Source: Alphaproteobacteria bacterium HGW-Alphaproteobacteria-13 (GTDB lineage: Bacteria > Pseudomonadota > Alphaproteobacteria > Sphingomonadales > Sphingomonadaceae). Taken from it: DNA of 5,630 nt. Shown here in pieces: positions 1-5,561 of this stretch. The DNA is taken from assembly GCA_002842935.1 (NCBI GenBank), contig PHEM01000218.1, forward strand, positions 1 to 5,630, written 5' to 3'. The notes under the pieces are model-generated. The model worked only from the letters and a program-made list of their open reading frames with translations. It searched no databases and was not told the DNA's origin. The translations under genes and the position numbers were made by a program. Each line of letters opens with the position of its first letter. Position 1 is the stretch's first letter.

Positions 1-49
1 GTCCCGCTCAGCAGCGTTGACAAGCGGGACCCCGGATCAAGTCCGGGGT
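1..49. repeat. Double hairpin, probable dispersed intergenic repeat downstream of ribF
   Basis: Two adjoining inverted repeats are visible. The first pairs GTCCCGCT (1-8) with AGCGGGAC (23-30). The second pairs ACCCCGGA (29-36) with TCCGGGGT (42-49) around a 5-nt TCAAG loop. The arms at 29-30 are shared, so the two stems are alternatives at their junction. The element ends 8 nt beyond the ribF stop on the minus strand. No T-run follows either stem, so it is not a classic intrinsic terminator. The core CCCCGGATCAAGTCCGGGG resembles a short palindrome I recall as common between genes in sphingomonads. It may still stabilise the 3' end of the ribF mRNA. The element may continue past the window edge. 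Confidence 0.55.
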
Positions 50-57
50 GACGGCGG

Positions 58-987
58 CTATATGGCGGTCAGCAACGCCTTCGCCGCGTCGCAATCCGCC
101 GCGATTTGCGCGATCAGCGCGTCCATGTCGGTGAACTTCGCCTCCGGGCGGATGAAGGCGTGGAAGGCGATGTCGATTTCCTGTCCGTAGAGGTCTTCGG
201 CGAAATCGAAGAAATGCGGTTCCAGCAATTCCTTGGGCGGGTCGAAGCTGGGGCGGATGCCGAGGTTCGCGGCGCCCTTCAGCACGCGGCCATCGGGCAG
301 GCGGCCCGTGACGGCATAGATGCCGTAACGCGGGCGCAGATATTGCCCCATGTCGATGTTCGCGGTCGGAAAGCCCAGCTGGCGGCCCGTCTTGGCGCCA
401 TGCTGGACGGTCCCGCGCACCGTGAAAGGCCGCGTGAGCAGTCGCGCCGCCGTCGCACAGTCGCCCGCTTGCAGCGCCGTGCGGATGCGGCTTGACGAGA
501 CCACCTCCGCCGCGTCGTCGACGGGCGCGACCATCTCCGTGAAGAAGCCGAGGCGGCGGGCATGGTCGGCGAGCGTGACGACATCGCCGCGCCGGCCCTT
601 GCCGAACACGAAGTCGCTGCCCGTGACGACGCCCGCCGCACCATAGCGATCCAGCAGCAGTCCGGTGATGAAATCCTCCGCGCTCGTTCCCGCGAGCGCC
701 GCGTCGAACGGCAGGACGAGCATCGCGTCGGCCCCCGCCGCGCCGAACAGCTCCTGCCGCTGGTCGAGCGTGGTCAGACGGAAGGGCGGCGCGTCGGGTT
801 TGAACAGGCGCACGGGATGCGGGTCGAAGGTCGCGACGATCGCCGCGCGGCCGTCATCCTTGGCATGATGCACGGCGCGGCCGACGACGGCCTGATGCCC
901 CGCGTGGAAGCCGTCGAAATTGCCGAGCGCGATCACGCCGCCGCGAAGGGCGCCGGTGATGCGGTCGTGGCCGTCGAGGCGGATCAT
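58..987 (-). CDS. ribF: Bifunctional riboflavin kinase / FAD synthetase
   Basis: RibF phosphorylates riboflavin to FMN and then adenylates FMN to FAD in the cytoplasm. At 309 aa it has the usual length for the bacterial two-domain enzyme. The N-terminal FMN adenylyltransferase domain (about 1-185) shows the nucleotidyltransferase signature GNFDGFHAGHQ (22-32), TFDPHP (53-58), the GSDFVFGKGRRG stretch (123-134) and SSSRIR (164-169). The C-terminal kinase domain (about 186-309) shows GRQLGFPTAN (201-210), YGIYAV (221-226), NLGIRPSF (241-248) and LEPHFFDF (255-262) with the conserved glutamate at 256. The ATG at 987 is supported by a purine-rich GAGAGG about 7 nt upstream and by the domain beginning right after it. 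It is the last minus-strand gene in view and lies 115 bp after the dipeptidase stop, behind a large inverted repeat, so it may have its own promoter. No FMN riboswitch fits in that gap. Confidence 0.97.
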   Translation of the reverse strand: MIRLDGHDRITGALRGGVIALGNFDGFHAGHQAVVGRAVHHAKDDGRAAIVATFDPHPVRLFKPDAPPFRLTTLDQRQELFGAAGADAMLVLPFDAALAGTSAEDFITGLLLDRYGAAGVVTGSDFVFGKGRRGDVVTLADHARRLGFFTEMVAPVDDAAEVVSSSRIRTALQAGDCATAARLLTRPFTVRGTVQHGAKTGRQLGFPTANIDMGQYLRPRYGIYAVTGRLPDGRVLKGAANLGIRPSFDPPKELLEPHFFDFAEDLYGQEIDIAFHAFIRPEAKFTDMDALIAQIAADCDAAKALLTAI

Positions 988-1001
988 GCGCCTGCCTCTC
1001 T

Positions 1002-1087
1002 CCGCTTGTGCTGAGCTTGTCGAAGCACCGTTCTTTCCTTTGAGGTTGAAAGGAAGGACGGCCCTTCGACAAGCTCAGGGCGAACGG
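1002..1087. repeat. Two opposed copies of a dispersed 30-bp repeat forming a long hairpin
   Basis: A perfect 15-bp inverted repeat, CTGAGCTTGTCGAAG at 1011-1025 and CTTCGACAAGCTCAG at 1064-1078, flanks a 38-bp centre. The centre contains a second 7-bp stem (TTCCTTT 1035-1041 with AAAGGAA 1049-1055, 7-nt loop). Aligned in the same orientation, the 30-mers at 1058-1087 and the complement of 1002-1031 agree at 24 of 30 positions. The element is therefore two facing copies of one unit rather than a simple hairpin. I recognise the core CTTCGACAAGCTCAG as a very common intergenic repeat in sphingomonads; this is recall, not a search. It fills most of the gap between the dipeptidase stop and the ribF start. 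It could protect or terminate the upstream operon transcript, but no T-run supports an intrinsic terminator. Confidence 0.75.
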
Positions 1088-1102
1088 ATATGGAGGTTGA
1101 CC

Positions 1103-2284
1103 TCATGACGCAGGCGGCGCCAGCGGCACCAGCCCCGCGCGCAGTACGCGGATCGCGTTGCCGCCCATCGCGGCGCGAATCTCGTCGTCGGTGAAGCCCG
1201 CGTCGATCAGCGCCTGCGTGACCTGCGCCAGCTTCGCCGTATCGAAGCGCACGGTGGTCGCGCCGTCATAGTCGCTGCCCAGCGCGACATGATCGATGCC
1301 GACAAGGTCGCGGACATGCTTCATCGCGGCGGCGATGGCGGCGGGCGAGGTGTCGCAGACGGCGGCGTCCCAATAACCGATGCCGATCAGGCCGCCGGTC
1401 GCGGCGACCCCGCGAATCTGCTCGTCCGACAGGTTGCGGTTGACCTTGCACATCGCCTGCACGCCGCCGTGGCTGGAGATGACGGGGCGGCGCGCGATCT
1501 TGAGGATGTCGGCGACGCACGCCTGGCTGCAATGGGCGATGTCGACGATCATTCCCTTTGCCTCCATCCGATCGACGACTTGCCGCCCAAGCGGCGTCAG
1601 TCCGCCTTTTTTCAGGCCGTGCATCGATCCCGCGAGGTCGTTGTCGAAGAAATGCGTGAGACCCGCCATGCGGAAGCCCGCATCGTAAAGCCGGTCGAGA
1701 TTGGCGACCTTGCCTTCCAGCACATGCAGCCCCTCGATGCTGAGCATGGCGCCGACCAGATTTTGACCTCGTGAACGAACGCGCATAACCGCATCGATCT
1801 GGTCCGGTTTCAACACGGTTCGCAATTGGCGACCGTTTCCGCGCGCAAATCGATCCAGTTTCTCCGCGTGATAAAGGGAGCGTTCGAGCAGCGAGTTCCA
1901 CGTCCGCACGGGCTGAAGCTGCGCGATGACCAGCGCCGTCACGATGTCGCTGTCGGCGCTGTTGGCATCGTAATTCTGGCCTTTGGGCGCCTTGGTCGTG
2001 CTCGCCAGCACCTGAAACGCGACATTGCCTTCCTGAAGGCGCGGCAGGTCCATATGGCCGCGATTCGCGCGCTTCAGGAAATCGCGGCTCCACAACAGGC
2101 TGTCGCTGTGCAGGTCGACGATGGTCAGCGTCTTGTGCAGCGCTTCCGCGCGGGCGCCGACCGTCAGCAGCGGCTTGCCGTCGATCTTGTTGGTGTCGCG
2201 CTCAATGATGCCGGGGGCGAAGAGGAAAAAAGCCCCCGCCGCGACGGTCAGCAGGACCAGCAGTCCGATCGACCAGCGGCGCAT
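1103..2284 (-). CDS. Membrane-anchored M19 family dipeptidase (renal dipeptidase-like)
   Basis: This 393-aa protein is a zinc-dependent metallopeptidase of family M19, which hydrolyses dipeptides, often including D-amino-acid ones. An N-terminal hydrophobic segment (about 5-24) follows two arginines. No lipobox or clear signal-peptidase site is visible, so it probably stays as an inner-membrane anchor with the enzyme in the periplasm. The binuclear metal site is complete when compared with human membrane dipeptidase: H59 and D61 (DLHSD), E184 (SIEG), H251 (DIAHCS), H272 (SSHGG), and D338 in GSDYDG. H211 (LTHFFDND) and R283 (VNRN) match the substrate-binding histidine and arginine. The ATG at 2284 directly abuts the folA TGA. 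A strong AGGAGG at 2291-2296, inside the end of folA, supports this start and implies coupling. The true substrate cannot be read from sequence; peptidoglycan-derived or imported dipeptides are plausible. Confidence 0.93.
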   Translation of the reverse strand: MRRWSIGLLVLLTVAAGAFFLFAPGIIERDTNKIDGKPLLTVGARAEALHKTLTIVDLHSDSLLWSRDFLKRANRGHMDLPRLQEGNVAFQVLASTTKAPKGQNYDANSADSDIVTALVIAQLQPVRTWNSLLERSLYHAEKLDRFARGNGRQLRTVLKPDQIDAVMRVRSRGQNLVGAMLSIEGLHVLEGKVANLDRLYDAGFRMAGLTHFFDNDLAGSMHGLKKGGLTPLGRQVVDRMEAKGMIVDIAHCSQACVADILKIARRPVISSHGGVQAMCKVNRNLSDEQIRGVAATGGLIGIGYWDAAVCDTSPAAIAAAMKHVRDLVGIDHVALGSDYDGATTVRFDTAKLAQVTQALIDAGFTDDEIRAAMGGNAIRVLRAGLVPLAPPAS

Positions 2285-2779
2285 TCAGCCCCTCCTCGTG
2301 AAGGTGACGAAGGCATAAGCGGGGCGTCCGGCGTCGTCGGCGGGATGATCCTCGCGCGCGATTTCCCGCCATTCGGCGGCGTCGGGATAGGGGATCACGG
2401 CATCGCCGTGCGGTTCCAGCGCCACGGCAGTCAGTTCGATCCGGTCGGCCAGGGGCAGGAACAGGCGATGGATTTCGGCGCCGCCGATCACCATCACATG
2501 CGGCGCGTTGGCGAGGCGCAGCGCCTGTTCGACGCTGTGCGCGGTTTCCGCGCCGTCCTCGTGCCAGGCTTCGTCGCGTGTCAGGACGATATGGCGGCGT
2601 CCTTCCAGCACGGCGGGCAGGCTGTCGAAGGTCTTGCGCCCCATGATCATCGGGCGGCCCATGGTCAGCTGTTTGAAACGGCGCAGGTCGGCGGGCAAGT
2701 GCCACGGCATCCGGCCATCGGCGCCGATCACGCCATTGGCGGCGCGCGCTAGGATCAGCGTGATTTCGGGCCGGTTCAT
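2285..2779 (-). CDS. folA: Dihydrofolate reductase
   Basis: FolA reduces dihydrofolate to tetrahydrofolate with NADPH in the cytoplasm and is the target of trimethoprim-type drugs. The 164-aa product has the usual bacterial length. Family motifs are in order: NGVIGADGRMPWHLPADLRRFK (residues 15-36), with D31 at the position of the catalytic acid D27 of E. coli, then MGRPMIMGRKTFDSLP (40-55) for NADPH and substrate binding, then VIGGAEIH in the second half. The open frame reaches back to 2812, but the ATG at 2779 is chosen because homologues begin just before the ITLILA strand and because it overlaps the purK stop as ATGA (2776-2779). Its own Shine-Dalgarno is poor: the nearest G-rich stretch is over 10 nt away. 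Expression probably depends on coupling to purK. The gene abuts the dipeptidase start. Confidence 0.96.
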   Translation of the reverse strand: MNRPEITLILARAANGVIGADGRMPWHLPADLRRFKQLTMGRPMIMGRKTFDSLPAVLEGRRHIVLTRDEAWHEDGAETAHSVEQALRLANAPHVMVIGGAEIHRLFLPLADRIELTAVALEPHGDAVIPYPDAAEWREIAREDHPADDAGRPAYAFVTFTRRG

Positions 2780-3861
2780 GCGGGCGCGCATCCCACCCCG
2801 GAACCGACCCACGTTACATGGCCCAGCTTGCGGCCCGCGCGCACTTCCGCCTTGCCGTAATGATGGACATGCGCGCCCTCGTCGGCGAGCAGGTCGGGGA
2901 CGGCCGCGATGTCCGCGCCGATCAGGTTGCGCATGGTCACGGGAAGCGCCACGGTCGCGGTGCTGCCGAGCGGCAGGCCCGCGATGGCGCGGACGTGATT
3001 CTCGAACTGGCTCGTCACCGCGCCTTCGATCGTCCAGTGGCCGCTGTTGTGGACGCGCGGGGCCATCTCGTTGAAGATGGGACCGTCCTGCGTCGCGAAG
3101 AATTCGCCCGTGAGGACGCCGACATAATCGAGCGCGTCGGCGATGCTCGCCATCATCGCCCGCGCCTCGGCCTGCTGGTCCTGGACGATCGATGGCGGCG
3201 GCAGGCTGGACGTGCTGAGGATGCCGTCCGCGTGGACATTGACGGGGCTGTCCCAGAAGCGCGCCTCGCCATCGATGCCGCGCACCATCAGCACCGAAAA
3301 TTCATGCGCGAAACGGACGAAGCCTTCCAGCACGGCGGCATGGCGGCCGATCGCGTCCCAGGCGGCGTCGGCGTCCGCCGCATCCGTCAGCCGGGCCTGC
3401 CCCTTGCCGTCATAGCCCATGCGGACGGTCTTGAGGATCGCGGGCGCGCCGATGTCCGCCAGCGCGGCGTCCAGCGCGGCGCGGTCGGGCACGGCGGCAA
3501 AGGGCGCAGTACGTCCGCCAAGGTCCGCAACGAAACGCTTTTCGGCAAGCCGGTCCTGCGCGATTTCCAGCACCGCGCCGCCGGGGCGCACGGCGACATG
3601 GCCCGACAGGAAGCGGACGGTGTCGACGGGGACATTTTCGAACTCGTAAGTGACGACATCGACGGCGGAGGCGAAGGCGGCGAGGCGCTGTTCGTCGTCC
3701 CACGCCGCCTGGGTGTGATGCGCGGCGACGTCGGCCGCGACGCTTTCGGCGTCGGGGGCATAGATATGCGTGCGATAGCCGAGCCGCGCCGCCGCGACGC
3801 CCAGCATCCGGCCCAGCTGGCCGCCGCCGAGGATGCCGATCGTGGAGCCGGGTTTCAGCAA
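2776..3861 (-). CDS. purK: N5-carboxyaminoimidazole ribonucleotide synthase
   Basis: PurK is an ATP-grasp ligase that carboxylates aminoimidazole ribonucleotide with bicarbonate and ATP to give N5-CAIR, the substrate of PurE. From the TTG start the protein is 361 aa, normal for the family. An N-terminal nucleotide-fold motif GILGGGQLGRML (9-20) is followed by YEFENVP (72-78), the ATP-binding AILKTVRMGYDGKGQ (141-155), EGF and the downstream glutamate region (179-188), and the metal/phosphate region FNEMAPRVHNSGHWTIEGA (263-281) with SQFENH (284-289). The frame has no stop back to 4014, but that extension lies inside purE and reads as low-complexity R/P/S. There is no ATG near the conserved glycine-rich motif. 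TTG at 3859-3861 is therefore chosen, with GAGGG 8 nt upstream. CTG at 3858 is the only close alternative. The stop overlaps the folA start. Confidence 0.96.
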   Translation of the reverse strand: MLKPGSTIGILGGGQLGRMLGVAAARLGYRTHIYAPDAESVAADVAAHHTQAAWDDEQRLAAFASAVDVVTYEFENVPVDTVRFLSGHVAVRPGGAVLEIAQDRLAEKRFVADLGGRTAPFAAVPDRAALDAALADIGAPAILKTVRMGYDGKGQARLTDAADADAAWDAIGRHAAVLEGFVRFAHEFSVLMVRGIDGEARFWDSPVNVHADGILSTSSLPPPSIVQDQQAEARAMMASIADALDYVGVLTGEFFATQDGPIFNEMAPRVHNSGHWTIEGAVTSQFENHVRAIAGLPLGSTATVALPVTMRNLIGADIAAVPDLLADEGAHVHHYGKAEVRAGRKLGHVTWVGSGVGCAPA

Positions 3862-3865
3862 GCGA

Positions 3866-4375
3866 TCAGCCCTCGCGCACGGGGATGGAGGCGACGGCCT
3901 TGGTCTGCGCATCGCGCCAGGCGTCGAGCTTTCCGGCCAGCGCCGGGTCCTCGTTCGCCAGCAACGCGGTGGCGAACAGCGCGGCGTTGGTCGCCCCCGC
4001 CTTGCCGATCGCAAAGGTCGCGACGGGGACGCCGCCGGGCATCTGGACGATCGAATAGAGGCTGTCCACGCCGCTCAATGCCGCCGACTGGACCGGCACG
4101 CCCAGCACGGGGACGCGCGTCATCGACGCGGTCATGCCCGGCAGGTGCGCGGCGCCGCCCGCGCCCGCGATGATCGCCTTCAGCCCGCGCGCGGCGGCGC
4201 CCTTTGCATAATCGACCAGCCGGTCGGGGGTGCGGTGCGCCGACACGATATGTACCTCGTGCGCGATGCCGAATTCCTCGAGGATCTGGACCGCGTGCGC
4301 CATCGTCGGCCAGTCCGACTGGCTGCCCATGATGACGCCGACGCGTGCCGCGGCCTGCGACGCGCTGTCGCCCAT
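3866..4375 (-). CDS. purE: N5-carboxyaminoimidazole ribonucleotide mutase, class I
   Basis: PurE moves the carboxylate of N5-CAIR to carbon 4, giving CAIR for purine synthesis in the cytoplasm. The 169-aa length and motifs match class I PurE, the form that works with PurK: GVIMGSQSDWPTM (13-25), the active-site SAHRTP (45-50) with H47, IIAGAGGAAHLPGM (68-81) with H77, and VQSAALSGVDSLYSIVQMPGGVPVAT (95-120). The ATG at 4375 is supported by AGGAG at 4384-4388, 8 nt upstream. Eleven residues precede the first strand, a little longer than in some homologues. It is the first gene of the minus-strand operon and is followed 4 nt later by purK. A small CCCC-GGC-GGGG hairpin (4390-4400) sits right before its ribosome binding site. 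The promoter must lie in 4389-4513, shared with a divergent gene. Confidence 0.97.
   Translation of the reverse strand: MGDSASQAAARVGVIMGSQSDWPTMAHAVQILEEFGIAHEVHIVSAHRTPDRLVDYAKGAAARGLKAIIAGAGGAAHLPGMTASMTRVPVLGVPVQSAALSGVDSLYSIVQMPGGVPVATFAIGKAGATNAALFATALLANEDPALAGKLDAWRDAQTKAVASIPVREG
3870..3874 (-). promoter_or_regulatory. Ribosome binding site fixing the TTG start of purK
   Basis: On the minus strand GAGGG lies 8 nt before TTG (3861-3859), within the last codons of purE and just ahead of its TGA at 3868-3866. No in-frame ATG or GTG lies between this site and the conserved glycine-rich motif of PurK, so the site decides the start. The arrangement suggests that ribosomes finishing purE re-initiate on purK, keeping the two partner enzymes in proportion. 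Confidence 0.7.
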
Positions 4376-4513
4376 AACTGACTCTCCTGCCCCGGCGGGG
4401 AATCGCCTTCGCCTTTCCCCTAGCGGCTCGACCGCGCGCGGGCAACGGCGTGCGGATGTAACCGTCCGTTAACCATAAGCACCTATCGTGCCCGTGGGAA
4501 AAGGGGGTGTGTC
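4376..4513. promoter_or_regulatory. Divergent promoter region between purE and the 109-aa gene
   Basis: This 138-bp spacer must drive the purE operon leftwards and probably the plus-strand genes rightwards. It is somewhat less GC-rich in its right third (about 4456-4490) than the neighbouring genes. It contains the CtrA-like box annotated separately, a small hairpin CCCC-GGC-GGGG at 4390-4400 next to the purE ribosome binding site, and AAGGGGG (4501-4507) six nt before the plus-strand ATG. I could not identify a convincing sigma-70 -35/-10 pair in either direction. No PurR-like palindrome or riboswitch is apparent. Confidence 0.6.
4458..4476 (+). promoter_or_regulatory. CtrA-like binding site
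   Basis: The sequence reads GTAA, seven bases, then TTAA, and continues as TTAACCAT (4469-4476). CtrA, the essential response regulator of many alphaproteobacteria, binds TTAA-N7-TTAA, and TTAACCAT is the known strong half-site form. The site matches the full box at seven of eight specified bases (first T replaced by G) with exact 7-nt spacing, and matches the half-site perfectly. It lies 37 nt before the ATG of the 109-aa gene and 82 nt before the purE start, so orientation and distance favour the former. TTAACC-type sequences are frequent in alphaproteobacterial intergenic DNA, so chance or another factor cannot be excluded. Confidence 0.5.
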
Positions 4514-4843
4514 ATGCCAGGGCAAGACGACTGTTTCCGCGACGTGCAGGACCGGATCATGGGACAGATCGGCGCGCTCGCCGCCGCCCTGCCGCAATGC
4601 GCGCCGATCCAGATCGTGCAGGGCGTCGACGACATCCGCCGCCTTGCGCGCGACCACGGCTTCGCGGCGGTCGAGACGCTGGCGGCGCGGCTGGTCTCCG
4701 CCGTCGCGCAGGGGCGGCAGCGCGCCGCCATCCTGACCTATCTCGACGCGATGAGCGACGCCGTGAAGGCCCCCTGTGGGCCGATGCCCGCCGCCGCGCA
4801 GGAAGCGTGGCTGGCCTCGGTCGCCTCCCGGCTGGGGCATTGA
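4514..4843 (+). CDS. Hypothetical protein, 109 aa, mostly helical
   Basis: I do not recognise a family. The ATG at 4514 has AAGGGGG six nt upstream. The frame shows ordinary amino-acid composition, whereas overlapping frames read as arginine-rich shadows. The protein is soluble-looking, with no signal peptide or membrane segment, and is predicted by eye to be mainly alpha-helical, with amphipathic stretches at about 7-27, 38-67 and 68-86. It has three cysteines (7, 29, 88) but no CxxC pair. The stretch 38-85, a helix-turn-helix hairpin rich in A, L and R, loosely recalls the second half of histidine phosphotransfer domains, but the expected phospho-accepting histidine is absent (H48 is not in an HxxKG setting). 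A CtrA-like box lies upstream. The next gene starts 33 nt downstream on the same strand, so the two may be co-transcribed. Confidence 0.75.
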   Translation: MPGQDDCFRDVQDRIMGQIGALAAALPQCAPIQIVQGVDDIRRLARDHGFAAVETLAARLVSAVAQGRQRAAILTYLDAMSDAVKAPCGPMPAAAQEAWLASVASRLGH

Positions 4844-4876
4844 CGCGCGGCCGCCGGGACCGCAATCACGGGCGCC

Positions 4877-5446
4877 ATGGATGCTATCATGATCGCGCTG
4901 GTCGCCGTCGCGCTGGCCAATGCCGATGGGCGCGCGGGGCTGTTCCTGTCGGCCCTGCTGGCCGGGCGCGATGACCGGCGGACGGTCGCCGCCGCCGTTT
5001 TCGGCGGTTTCCTCGTCAACGCCTTGATCGCCGCCGCCGCCGGATCGGCCGTCAATCGCATGGTCGGGCAAGGCGTCGTCGCGTTGCTCGTCGCGCTGGC
5101 CCTGCTGTCGGCCGCCGCCGCCTTGCTGTGGCCATGGCGTCCCGATCGCGATGCGCAGCGCCTGCGCGCCGTGCCGGGACCGCTGCTTGCGGCGCGGCTG
5201 GCCCTCGCGCAGTTCGGGGACCGCAGCCATGTGCTGATCGCCGCGCTGGCCGCGACCAGCGGGGCGGGGCTATGGGCGGCGGCGGGTGGGCTGGTCGGCT
5301 GGCTGCTGGCGATGCTGCCTTTCCTGGCCTTTGGCGCACCGCTGGCCGCGCGGCGGCCCATGCGCCTGCTGCGCTGGCTGGCGGCCGCGATCCTTGCGCT
5401 GTGGGGCGTTCGCGCGGGGCTGGGTGCGTTCGGGTTGATCGGCTGA
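4877..5446 (+). CDS. TMEM165/GDT1 (UPF0016)-like membrane protein with degenerate motifs
   Basis: This 189-aa protein is very hydrophobic, with about six membrane segments (roughly 3-15, 20-29/36-56, 66-86, 102-128, 130-153, 164-186) arranged as two repeats joined by a charged loop (WRPDRDAQRLR, 87-97). Length and two-repeat layout fit the GDT1 family of cation/proton exchangers, known for Mn2+ or Ca2+ transport. The family signature E-x-G-D-[KR]-[ST] occurs once per repeat. Here the second copy reads QFGDRS (112-117), retaining GDRS but with Gln for Glu. The first, at NADGRA (15-20), is hardly recognisable. Transport activity is therefore uncertain, and the family call rests on topology plus the second motif. 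The ATG at 4877 is used; a second in-frame ATG at 4889 (residue 5) is equally possible, and neither has a strong Shine-Dalgarno. It sits 33 nt after the 109-aa gene and 115 nt before dps. Confidence 0.72.
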   Translation: MDAIMIALVAVALANADGRAGLFLSALLAGRDDRRTVAAAVFGGFLVNALIAAAAGSAVNRMVGQGVVALLVALALLSAAAALLWPWRPDRDAQRLRAVPGPLLAARLALAQFGDRSHVLIAALAATSGAGLWAAAGGLVGWLLAMLPFLAFGAPLAARRPMRLLRWLAAAILALWGVRAGLGAFGLIG

Positions 5447-5561
5447 CGGGCAACCTTTGCGAAGCGTCCATCGTTTCCCTCGATCATAGCCGCCAAGGAT
5501 TTGAATGAGCGATGCGCGCCCTTTCCGGCTATAAGGGCGGCGCAACAGAAAGGATGTTCCC
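5447..5561 (+). promoter_or_regulatory. Upstream region of the Dps-like gene
   Basis: This 115-bp spacer ends with AAGGA (5550-5554), seven nt before the ATG at 5562. A TATAAG hexamer (5530-5535), about 27 nt before the ATG, is a candidate -10. The nearest -35-like TTGAAT (5501-5506) is 23 nt away, too far for a normal sigma-70 promoter, so a different -35 or an activator would be needed. A 7-bp inverted repeat, CGCCCTT (5517-5523) with AAGGGCG (5533-5539), brackets and overlaps the TATAAG. I see no T-tract terminator for the preceding gene and no clear OxyR or Fur box. Confidence 0.35.

Noticed and set aside
1011..1078. Intrinsic terminator of the purE operon
   Set aside because: The stem is strong, but no T-run follows on either strand, and the same sequence type occurs as a dispersed repeat, so a repeat call is better supported.
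988..1102. FMN riboswitch ahead of ribF
   Set aside because: The gap is largely occupied by the dispersed inverted repeat and lacks the conserved RFN-element features. FMN riboswitches normally precede biosynthesis or transport genes rather than ribF.
1826..2752. Plus-strand open frame of 308 codons antisense to the dipeptidase and folA
   Set aside because: It crosses the junction of two recognised minus-strand genes, has no motif and has shadow-like composition.
2780..2812. Earlier ATG codons for folA (2812 and 2791)
   Set aside because: The added residues are not typical of the family, and the ATG at 2779 forms the ATGA overlap with the purK stop.
3862..4014. N-terminal extension of purK to an ATG at 4014
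   Set aside because: The extra 51 residues are R/P/S-rich, lie within purE and precede the conserved glycine-rich start motif of PurK. The TTG with a nearby ribosome site fits better.
2818..4173. Long plus-strand open frame (451 codons) antisense to purK and purE
   Set aside because: It lies wholly opposite two well-supported purine genes. The product is rich in R, A, G, D and H with no recognisable domain, as expected of antisense frames in high-GC DNA.
4390..4400. CCCC-GGC-GGGG hairpin as an attenuator for purE
   Set aside because: The stem is only 4 bp with a 3-nt loop and is likely by chance at this GC content. There is no alternative structure or leader peptide.
4507..4974. Plus-strand frame of 155 codons overlapping the 109-aa gene
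   Set aside because: It is arginine-rich throughout and overlaps the start of the membrane protein. The frame at 4514 has a better Shine-Dalgarno distance and normal composition.
4469..5230. Minus-strand open frame of 253 codons opposite the 109-aa and GDT1-like genes
   Set aside because: Its product is glycine-, arginine- and glutamine-rich low-complexity sequence. The plus-strand frames give balanced composition and a clear membrane protein.
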